A program made the position numbers and the translations under genes. DNA of 10,433 nt from contig DDSA01000252.1 of assembly GCA_002343715.1 (NCBI GenBank), forward strand, positions 1 through 10,433, given 5' to 3'. This DNA is from Phycisphaerales bacterium UBA2402. GTDB taxonomy: Bacteria > Planctomycetota > Phycisphaerae > Phycisphaerales > UBA1924. Positions 5,240 to 10,433 of the stretch are shown here, piece by piece (the stretch's first letter is position 1; each line of letters opens with the position of its first letter). Under the pieces are notes generated by a model. It ran no database searches. It saw only the letters and a list, made by a program, of their open reading frames with translations, and was not told where the DNA came from.

Positions 5240-6820
5240 TCAGCAGAAGCCGCGCTCCCACGCGATGAAAAAGGTCTCGACATCGCCGCCGTCGATGCCC
5301 CCGTCCTCGTTCACGTCGGCCGACGCGTCGCCCGCCTCCCACGCCGTGTAGAAGGCCTCGACGTCGCCGCCGTCGATGCCCCCGTCCTGATTGAAGTCGG
5401 CGTAGCAGGGCGGCTCGCACTCGTCGGGGATGCCGTTGCCGTTGGCGTCGGCGCTCGTGCCCCGCGCGAGGTCGCACGAATCGGGGCGGGAGTTGTTGTT
5501 GCAGTCCGGCTGCGATGGCACGGCCTCGACGATCTTGAGAACCTTGCCCGTGCTGCCGATGCGGTCGATGATGTACATCTCGCCCAGCGCATCCTCGGCG
5601 AAGGAGATGATGTTCCCCAGCGTCGGCGAGCCGGGCGGGTCGAACTGGATGGTGCGCTCGGTGAACTCGGCGTTGCTCCCGCCCGAGCGGCGGAAACTCC
5701 AGACCTGGTTCGAGCAGTAATCCCCGAAGAAGTAGGTGCCCCGCAGCGAGGGGATGGCGCAGCCCCGGTAGACGTAGCCCCCCGTGACCGAGCAGGTGGC
5801 CCCGTCGTGGTCGTAGGTGTAAATGGGCAGGACCAGGGATGCGGCGTTGCAGGTGCAGCCCGAGAGGCCGGTGCAGCGGGTGCCCTCCATGCAGCGCCAG
5901 CCGTAGTTGAGGCCGGGCGGGTTGCCCACGGCGAGGTTGATCTCCTCGCGGATGCCCTGCCCCACATCGGCGATCCAGAGGTCGCCGGTCTGTCGGTCGA
6001 AGGAGTTCCGCCAGTGGTTGCGCAGCCCGTAGGCCCAGATCTCGCGGTCCCCGTTGGTCCCGTTGAACGGGTTGCCCGCGGGGATCCGGTAGGCCAGGCC
6101 CAGCGTGGTGTCGGCATCGTCGGCGTTGCCGGGGATGTTGTCCGGGCCGTCCACATCGATGCGGAGCATCTTGCCCAGCAGGTTGGCGGTGATGTCCTGG
6201 GCGTTGCCCGTGCCGGCGGTGTGGCCGGGGGGGTTCACGCTCGGCGGGTTGGTGCAGTTCTGGTCGTTGCCGCAGCCGCCGTCGCCGCTGGCGATGTACA
6301 GGTTCCCGTCCGGCCCGAAACCGATCCAGCCGCCGTTGTGGTTGGCATCGGGCTGGCGGATCTCGAGCAGAATCGCGGCGCTCCCCGAATCGGCGGTCGT
6401 CGCCAGGGGATTGCCGCCGCTGGCGCGGTACCGCACGATGCGCGATGAGCCGGCGCTGATACCCGATTCGGCCGTGCGGGTGTAATACACGTAGAAGTAG
6501 CCGTTGGTCATGAAGTCGGGATGAAACGCCAACCCCAGCAGCCCCTGCTCGCTGCCCGCGGAGAGGCCCGGGACCGACAAGTAAATCGTGGGGGAGACGG
6601 TGTTGGTATTGAGATTGATGACCTTGATCTGCCCCGTGGCGGGGCTGCTGGTCCCGGTACGCTGCTCAACCACGAAGAGTCGGTTGAAGTCCCCGCGCGG
6701 CGAGGTGGCATAGACCGGGCGCGTCAGGCCGCTGGCGATGACCTGCGTCGCCAGAGTCTGGGCGTGGGCGGCGAACGGCGCGGCGACAGCCAGCGCGGCG
6801 ATGACCAGGGGATTCCTCAT
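5240..6820 (-). CDS. secreted PQQ-dependent glucose/sorbosone dehydrogenase-like protein with C-terminal dockerin-like calcium repeats
   Basis: Six-bladed beta-propeller of the soluble glucose/sorbosone dehydrogenase family, which oxidises sugars using PQQ outside the cytoplasm. The 526-residue protein starts with a signal peptide, MRNPLVIAALAVAAPFAAHA, with a likely cut after the AHA at 18-20. The propeller runs from about 25 to 432, with EQGLLGLAFHPDF (91-103), DANHNGGWIGFGPDGNLYIASGDGG (158-182; His161 aligns with the family's catalytic base), GLRNHWRNSFD (265-275) and NYGWRCMEG (305-313). Eight or more cysteines between 183 and 369 suggest disulfides. A tail with Asp/Asn-rich loops (439-468) precedes two 27-residue EF-hand-like units beginning ADFNQDGG (474) and ADVNEDGG (501), as in dockerins and many planctomycete exoproteins. 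The start at 6820 is set by the signal peptide and a good ribosome site. Real substrate unknown; a non-enzymatic role is possible. Confidence 0.9.
   Translation of the reverse strand: MRNPLVIAALAVAAPFAAHAQTLATQVIASGLTRPVYATSPRGDFNRLFVVEQRTGTSSPATGQIKVINLNTNTVSPTIYLSVPGLSAGSEQGLLGLAFHPDFMTNGYFYVYYTRTAESGISAGSSRIVRYRASGGNPLATTADSGSAAILLEIRQPDANHNGGWIGFGPDGNLYIASGDGGCGNDQNCTNPPSVNPPGHTAGTGNAQDITANLLGKMLRIDVDGPDNIPGNADDADTTLGLAYRIPAGNPFNGTNGDREIWAYGLRNHWRNSFDRQTGDLWIADVGQGIREEINLAVGNPPGLNYGWRCMEGTRCTGLSGCTCNAASLVLPIYTYDHDGATCSVTGGYVYRGCAIPSLRGTYFFGDYCSNQVWSFRRSGGSNAEFTERTIQFDPPGSPTLGNIISFAEDALGEMYIIDRIGSTGKVLKIVEAVPSQPDCNNNSRPDSCDLARGTSADANGNGIPDECEPPCYADFNQDGGIDGGDVEAFYTAWEAGDASADVNEDGGIDGGDVETFFIAWERGFC
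5271..5402 (-). repeat. tandem 81-base repeat encoding the two dockerin-like units
   Basis: Two in-frame units offset by exactly 81 bases (27 codons) encode the paired calcium-binding loops at the end of the sugar dehydrogenase. A 25-base block is identical at 5283-5307 and 5364-5388. Such conservation at the DNA level, silent positions included, suggests a fairly recent duplication or gene conversion of one loop. Confidence 0.85.
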
Positions 6821-6827
6821 GCTGCGA

Positions 6828-6836
6828 TCCTCTCTC
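6828..6836 (-). promoter_or_regulatory. Shine-Dalgarno of the sugar dehydrogenase gene
   Basis: On the minus strand GAGAGAGGA ends seven bases before the ATG at 6820. This favours that start over an in-frame ATG at 6850, which would put ten charged residues in front of the signal peptide. Confidence 0.7.
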
Positions 6837-6865
6837 AAAAGAATGCCCACGGAACAGCGGGCGTG

Positions 6866-6884
6866 CGGACGAGAGTATCGTCCG
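6866..6884. promoter_or_regulatory. perfect 7-base inverted repeat in the sugar dehydrogenase leader, candidate operator
   Basis: CGGACGA (6866-6872) and TCGTCCG (6878-6884) flank a 5-base spacer. On the minus strand the centre overlaps GATACT, a modest -10 candidate about 50 bases upstream of the ATG. A TTCGTA lies 16 bases further upstream. The symmetry fits a repressor-binding site over the promoter, or an mRNA 5' hairpin. No regulator gene is adjacent. Confidence 0.4.
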
Positions 6885-6933
6885 AGTCGGATGGATACGA
6901 ATCGAGCAAAGCGGGGGATGCAGTCAAAGGCGC

Positions 6934-6957
6934 AAAAATACCCCGGAAGTTCGGGGT
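6934..6957 (-). terminator. rho-independent terminator after nuoE
   Basis: On the minus strand the arm ACCCCG (6957-6952), a 6-base loop and the arm CGGGGT (6945-6940) form a GC-rich hairpin. It is followed after one base by five Ts (6938-6934). It begins 27 bases after the nuoE stop and separates that operon from the downstream sugar dehydrogenase. Confidence 0.8.
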
Positions 6958-6984
6958 GTGGCAGGGTTCGGGCGGGATTATCGC

Positions 6985-7533
6985 TTAGTGACCTTGCCCC
7001 GCTTTGCCGGCGCGGACATCATCGATCGCCTTGACGATCGCCTCGGGGGTCAGGCACTCGTGCAGGGTCTCATCGACGAGCGCGGCGGGGGCTGTGCCGC
7101 AGGAGCCGAGGCACTCGAGCTCGATGAGCGTGAACATGCCGTCGTCGGTCGTCTCGCCCACGTCGATCCCGAGTTTGTCCTTCACGGCCTGGGTGACGGC
7201 CTCGTGCCCGCAGAACTCGCAGGCGATGCTGCGGCAGACCTGGATCAGGTGCTTGCCCTTGGGCTTGAGCCAGTACTCTTCGTAGAAACTCGCGGTGTCG
7301 ATGACGTCCGCGGGCTTGATCTTCAGGAACTCGGCGACCTCCATCATGGCCTGCGGCGGGACCCACCCGTACTCGTGCTGCACCGCGTGCAGCGTGGGCA
7401 GCAGCGCGGCGTGGGTGGTTTCGTAGCGGGGCAGGATGGTGCGCGATAACTCGTCCTTCATCGCGGCGGTGAGGTACGGCTCATCGCGCTTCTCGATGCG
7501 GCGCGTCGCGGAGGGTTTGGTGATCCAGGCCAT
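6985..7533 (-). CDS. nuoE: NADH-quinone oxidoreductase subunit E ([2Fe-2S] thioredoxin-like subunit)
   Basis: Peripheral-arm subunit of respiratory complex I that carries the N1a [2Fe-2S] cluster beside the NADH/FMN subunit NuoF. The same fold also serves NAD-linked hydrogenases and formate dehydrogenases. Of 182 residues, 30-75 form the N-terminal helical part (YETTHAALLPTLHAVQHEYG). Residues 93-155 form the thioredoxin-like domain with ligands Cys100 and Cys105 (CRSIAC), Cys141 and Cys145 (CLGSC), and the family stretch GETTDDGMFTLIELECLG. All four ligands are intact. The start at 7533 lacks a ribosome site; Met25 is an alternative start nearer the family N-terminus. The gene lies 20 bases after a coiled-coil gene on the same strand and is followed by a terminator, so it is separated from nuoF and the rest of a nuo cluster. 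Confidence 0.93.
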   Translation of the reverse strand: MAWITKPSATRRIEKRDEPYLTAAMKDELSRTILPRYETTHAALLPTLHAVQHEYGWVPPQAMMEVAEFLKIKPADVIDTASFYEEYWLKPKGKHLIQVCRSIACEFCGHEAVTQAVKDKLGIDVGETTDDGMFTLIELECLGSCGTAPAALVDETLHECLTPEAIVKAIDDVRAGKAGQGH

Positions 7534-7553
7534 GGACGGAGCGGGTGAGAGGC

Positions 7554-8939
7554 TCAGCGCAGACGGGCGGGGGTTTTGCCGATGAGGGTGTACAGACGGT
7601 TCTCGTTCAGCACGGGGATGCCGGTGCTGGTGGCGTTCTTGAAGAGGTTGTCGTAGCGCTCGACCTCGCGTTGGCGGCGGATGAACTCCTGCACGACTTC
7701 GAGAGGAGCATCGGCGCCCGGGCGCGGGGGAAGCACGGGCCGCTCGCCCAGCACGAGGAAGTCCACATCGCCCGAGAGGTCGGGGACGATCAGGCCGCCC
7801 CAGGCGGTGATCATGGTCTCGGCGTCCTGGCGTTCGAGTGCGGTGGCGATGCGGTCCCGGTCGGTGTCGAAGTTGCCGAAGACCACGAACTTGTAGACCT
7901 TGGCCGGGTCGTAGAGGGCGTTGGCGATCACGTCGCCGCGGACCACGGGGTTGCCCTTCACCTCGCTGGTGATGCGGGCGGTGGAACTGGTCGGCTCCAC
8001 GCTGATGACCTCGAGCGTGGCCTTGCCGGGGGCGTAGCGTCCGTTGGCATCGGGCTTGATCGAGTTGGCATCGGCGTAGACGGCGAAGGTCATGCCCAGG
8101 GCGACCTTGTTGCGGGCCCCGATGCTGAGGGCGACGGTGCCGTCGGCGCTGTTGAGGCCGATGACCTCGCCGTCAACCAGGCTCTCCTCGGGCCGGCCCC
8201 GGAAAGTTTCGAGATTCTTCTGGCCGCGGAGGATGGCCAGTTGGTTCTCCAGGATGAGTTTTTCATCGGTGAGTTTGGCGAGCTGGGTTTCCAGGCTCTT
8301 CTTGGTCTCGGCGAACTCGGTGGCCATGCGCGAGGCCTGGGCGTCGATCTGCTTCTTGTAATCGTCCGCGCCGCTGCGGTACGTCTCGACCTCGTCACGG
8401 TACTGACCCACCTCGGCGGAGAGGGCATCGACAGTGCGCTGGTGGTTCTCCTCGATCGACCGGATGCGGTCCACGGCGTTCTTCTGGTCCGCCTGGGCGG
8501 TGGTGCGGGCTGCATCGGCCCGGGCGTACTCATCGCGGAGGCGGGCCACCTCGGCATCACGGGCGGAGAGGATGCTCAGGAGCGAGCCGGTTTCGCTGCC
8601 CTCGACATTCTTGAGACGGTTCTGGAAGGCGGCGAAGGTGTCGCGCCGGTTGCCGGTCACGGCCTGCATCGTGTCCTGCTGGCTCTTGAGCAGGTAGCCC
8701 ACCAGGCTGCGGCCGCCCGACTTACGGGCTTCGTCTTTCAGCAGGCGCACATCGTCGCTGTTGCGCTCACCCTCGGCGATGATCTCCGCCTGGCTGGAGG
8801 TCAGCGAATCGACATTGCGCTTGGCATCGTTGTACTTCCCGAAGAAGACCGCCGACACCACGAAGAGCGCCAAACTGAGAATGCCGAGGATGGTGATCGT
8901 CGCGGCGACGCCGAAACTCGTACTGGTCCGACCGGCCAT
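7554..8939 (-). CDS. membrane-anchored coiled-coil protein with conserved C-terminal domain, BRCT-like pattern
   Basis: Unnamed 461-residue protein. Residues 10-33 form one hydrophobic segment near the N-terminus, a signal anchor that probably leaves the rest outside the cytoplasm. Residues about 35-245 are charged, Gln/Glu/Arg-rich and largely heptad-like, hence a coiled coil, best from 120 to 240. Residues 255-345 look like a small beta domain (GEVIGLNSADGTVALSIG, GMTFAVY, GKATLEVISVEPTSSTARI, NPVVRGDVI). Residues 348-399 run VYKFVVFGNFD, then a helix, MITAWGGLIVPDLSGDVDFLVLG. The hydrophobic strand, GG turn and DFLVLG ending recall a BRCT domain. The last 50 residues hold a short charged helix and an Arg-rich tail. 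SD-like GGAG and AGG lie 9-15 bases before the ATG. It is probably cotranscribed with nuoE. Function not known; a cell-envelope spacer or organiser is a guess. Confidence 0.8.
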   Translation of the reverse strand: MAGRTSTSFGVAATITILGILSLALFVVSAVFFGKYNDAKRNVDSLTSSQAEIIAEGERNSDDVRLLKDEARKSGGRSLVGYLLKSQQDTMQAVTGNRRDTFAAFQNRLKNVEGSETGSLLSILSARDAEVARLRDEYARADAARTTAQADQKNAVDRIRSIEENHQRTVDALSAEVGQYRDEVETYRSGADDYKKQIDAQASRMATEFAETKKSLETQLAKLTDEKLILENQLAILRGQKNLETFRGRPEESLVDGEVIGLNSADGTVALSIGARNKVALGMTFAVYADANSIKPDANGRYAPGKATLEVISVEPTSSTARITSEVKGNPVVRGDVIANALYDPAKVYKFVVFGNFDTDRDRIATALERQDAETMITAWGGLIVPDLSGDVDFLVLGERPVLPPRPGADAPLEVVQEFIRRQREVERYDNLFKNATSTGIPVLNENRLYTLIGKTPARLR

Positions 8940-9134
8940 GCGTACCTACTCCAATCTGGTGTGCCCACGAACCCCACGTCCGCGTACCTCCGCGCCGGGC
9001 GCGAAGGGGACAAGCATACCCCGCCGGAGGCACGCGGGGCGGGTCGAGTCCATACGCACCGGGTTCCGGGGTGGAGCCTTCGAGTTTTACGTTTCGGCGA
9101 CTCGCTGGTACTTCAACCGAAATCGTCGGTTTTG
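8940..9134. other. intergenic region between the DUF3352-like gene and the coiled-coil gene
   Basis: I see no gene in these 195 bases. The region must hold the promoter of the coiled-coil/nuoE operon on the minus strand, but I find no convincing -35/-10 pair. The only clear structure is the hairpin at 9115-9131. Confidence 0.4.
9115..9131 (-). terminator. small hairpin directly after the stop of the DUF3352-like gene (weak terminator candidate)
   Basis: The perfect arms AACCGA and TCGGTT flank a 5-base loop, three bases after the TAA at 9137-9135. On the minus strand no T-tract follows, so intrinsic termination would be weak. The T-rich flank is on the plus strand, where no gene reads in. 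Confidence 0.3.
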
Positions 9135-10058
9135 TTAGGGATGCGGAAGGAACCGGAGCGATTCGCGGATCGGGACGGAAGCCATGAACGCACGCCGCCA
9201 TGAAAACCACGAGAGTGGGCCTTCGATCGCGTCCATGACTTCAAAGATTCGGTCGGCGAGCGGCCTGTTTTCTGGCTCGACTGGACCAGCCCCGAACCCG
9301 CCGATCGATGATCGTTGGCTGAACGTCCCGAACGCGCCCAGCCCGCCCACGATCGGCGCGAACCGGCCGTAGTTCCCCGTGGCGGTGCCCAGGTTCACCA
9401 GCAGGGACGGATCAGAGACCTGTTCCATCGTCAGAGTGTCATCCTTGCGCCACGCGACGGAAAAAGCGGGCCGCACCGAGGCGGCGAGTGTCGCGTACGG
9501 CGGAACAACCATCCCCGGATCGCGCTGCGCATCGTCGGGAGAACGCACCCCATTGGCGAGAGCCGAACCCAGCAGCGTCAGGAAGGGGTAGCCATCCCGC
9601 AACAGCCGGGCGCTGTCGCCGAAGGACCAACTGAGCGTCTCGCGCTTGTCGAGGTCGGTGAAGAGCAGGTCCTTGCGGGTCAGGATACCCGGGCCGCTCT
9701 TTCCGGCGGCCATCTCGACCGCCGCGGCGACGGCCTGCGGGGTCAGGCCCACCACGAACCATTGCTCGGTCAACGCCCAGGAGAGTTCGATGGGGATGGG
9801 CACGCCGCGGAAGATGAGGCTGAAGGCGGGCTGTCCGGACGCCGTCCAGGCGCGGGTGCCGATGTACTTCGCGGGTTGGCCGTCGGGCTCGTGGGTGAGT
9901 TGCTCGAGTTGCGCGGCGGCGAAGGCCCGGAGTTTGTCGTGGGCCGCGCTGAGAGTGGCCCGGTCCTTGACGCCCACGAGCGCGACGTACGACAGAAGCC
10001 CGCCGGCGGGTCGGGGGTCGGGCTGCCAGGGCCGCGGGGTCAATCGGGGTCGTGGCGG
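9135..10058 (-). CDS. conserved hypothetical protein, DUF3352-like, C-terminal part only (N-terminus lost at a sequence join)
   Basis: Reading leftward on the minus strand, about 290 residues have convincing protein character, from GLLSYVALVGVKDRATL (at about 10001) to the stop at 9135. Motifs such as ELSWALTEQWFVVGLTPQAV and LTRKDLLFTDLDKRETLSW resemble the second half of planctomycete DUF3352-type proteins, which are usually about 500-600 residues. This family match is from memory and tentative. Upstream of about 10010 the frame turns into Pro/Arg-rich noise and runs into an 18-base G run, so the true start and N-terminal half are absent. The end coordinate is approximate. A short alternative frame near 10020-10060 reads ATTPIDPAALAA, which hints at a base-count error there. 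Function unknown; likely exported, but any signal peptide would be in the missing part. Confidence 0.55.
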   Translation of the reverse strand, partial: PPRPRLTPRPWQPDPRPAGGLLSYVALVGVKDRATLSAAHDKLRAFAAAQLEQLTHEPDGQPAKYIGTRAWTASGQPAFSLIFRGVPIPIELSWALTEQWFVVGLTPQAVAAAVEMAAGKSGPGILTRKDLLFTDLDKRETLSWSFGDSARLLRDGYPFLTLLGSALANGVRSPDDAQRDPGMVVPPYATLAASVRPAFSVAWRKDDTLTMEQVSDPSLLVNLGTATGNYGRFAPIVGGLGAFGTFSQRSSIGGFGAGPVEPENRPLADRIFEVMDAIEGPLSWFSWRRAFMASVPIRESLRFLPHP

Positions 10059-10143
10059 TCCGGGGGGCGGCTCGGGCGGGGGCGCGGGGGGGGGGGGGGG
10101 GGGCGGGGGCCGGGGCAGCCCCCGCCCCCCCGGGGCCCCGGGG
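10059..10143. other. low-complexity G/C stretch with an 18-base G run; probable assembly join
   Basis: The sequence becomes progressively G-rich from about 10030. It contains 18 consecutive Gs at 10086-10103, then alternating C and G blocks up to 10143. No real gene reads across it. Long G runs are a known artefact of two-colour Illumina chemistry. Here one separates a headless gene from the tail of an unrelated one, which is best explained by a false join between two contigs or reads. Confidence 0.7.
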
Positions 10144-10144
10144 T

Positions 10145-10433
10145 TCAGCTGTCGTCGCGGTAGCGGCGCAGCCAGATCGCGGCGCCGAGCAGGACCACGC
10201 CGACACCGACGCCGACCCAGGTCGAGGTCGCGGTCAGGGTGGTCATCAGCTGCTCCTGGCCGGCGGCATGGGCGAACGGGTTGTCGCCGCGCCACTGCCA
10301 GGGCCGCAGCACCATGCTGCCGGGCGAGCTGAAGATGCGCGCCACCACGTGCTCCCAGAACCAGGTGCCGGGCAGGCGCAGGCGCAGCGCCGTCTCGATC
10401 ATGGTGTAGAAGACGCCGGCCAGCACCGGCAGC
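10145..10433 (-). CDS. C-terminal tail of a membrane protein, probably an ABC-2-type transporter permease (cut by window edge)
   Basis: The last 95 residues of a protein whose start lies beyond the window. It reads LPVLAGVFYTMIETALRLR, then an extracytoplasmic-looking loop rich in Trp and Pro (VLRPWQWRGDNPF). A final membrane helix at about 71-88 (STWVGVGVGVVLLGAAIW) is followed by a positively charged end, LRRYRDDS. A Trp-led last helix with an RRYRD-type tail is common in ABC-2 permeases of gliding or antibiotic-export type, but the fragment is too short to be sure. Leucine is almost always CTG, unlike the CTG/CTC mix of the rest of the window. This suggests another genome, perhaps a gammaproteobacterium. 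It ends just at the G/C stretch that probably marks an assembly join. Confidence 0.55.
   Translation of the reverse strand, partial: LPVLAGVFYTMIETALRLRLPGTWFWEHVVARIFSSPGSMVLRPWQWRGDNPFAHAAGQEQLMTTLTATSTWVGVGVGVVLLGAAIWLRRYRDDS

Noticed and set aside
7545..9203. A plus-strand open frame of 552 codons opposite the coiled-coil gene
   Set aside because: Its residues are Gly/Asp/His/Val-rich with no recognisable domain, which is typical of the antisense of a GC-rich gene. The minus strand encodes a coherent membrane-coil protein here.
10005..10295. N-terminal extension of the DUF3352-like frame through the G/C stretch to a start at 10295
   Set aside because: The residues are poly-Pro and Arg-rich noise encoded by homopolymer blocks, and they overlap the out-of-frame membrane-protein tail. 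It is not a real N-terminus.
1..10433. CRISPR arrays, insertion sequences or integrase genes
   Set aside because: No regularly spaced repeats, transposase motifs or recombinase motifs were seen. The only tandem repeat is the coding dockerin-like pair.

Overview
The window is GC-rich and reads as a chromosomal piece of a planctomycete, most likely of the Phycisphaerae type. The clues are a secreted PQQ sugar dehydrogenase ending in paired dockerin-like Asp/Gly calcium loops, a planctomycete-style ketoacyl synthase, loosely packed housekeeping genes, and few Shine-Dalgarno sites. This placement is an inference from protein style; there is no rRNA or other phylogenetic marker.

Layout, left to right. 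At 1-557 (minus) lies the N-terminal half of a FabF-like beta-ketoacyl-ACP synthase, cut by the window edge. Divergent from it are purM (667-1782, plus) and then a glutamine amidotransferase of the PabA/TrpG type (1886-2539, plus). From about 2590 to 4440 is an accessory island of lower GC. It holds a complete two-gene restriction-modification cassette: a beta-class N4/N6 DNA methyltransferase (2808-3671) and an overlapping small PD-(D/E)XK-like protein (3652-4302), the probable cognate endonuclease. GC-rich chromosomal sequence resumes with an HNH endonuclease-family gene (4477-5220, plus). This runs convergently, 19 bases apart, into the secreted sugar dehydrogenase (5240-6820, minus).

Further right, all on the minus strand, are a likely operon of a membrane-anchored coiled-coil protein (7554-8939) and nuoE (6985-7533), closed by a clear rho-independent terminator at 6934-6957. 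Upstream of that operon is the C-terminal part of a DUF3352-like protein (9135 to about 10058).

That last gene loses its N-terminal half in a low-complexity stretch with an 18-base G run (10086-10103). Beyond it is the tail of an unrelated membrane protein (10145-10433), probably an ABC-2-type permease, with a different leucine codon preference. This looks like a sequencing or assembly join rather than natural DNA, so the last ~400 bases should not be used for gene-neighbourhood arguments.

The most interesting pieces are the restriction-modification cassette, whose specificity I cannot assign, and the coiled-coil protein, whose C-terminus has a BRCT-like pattern that is unexpected on a membrane-anchored protein.
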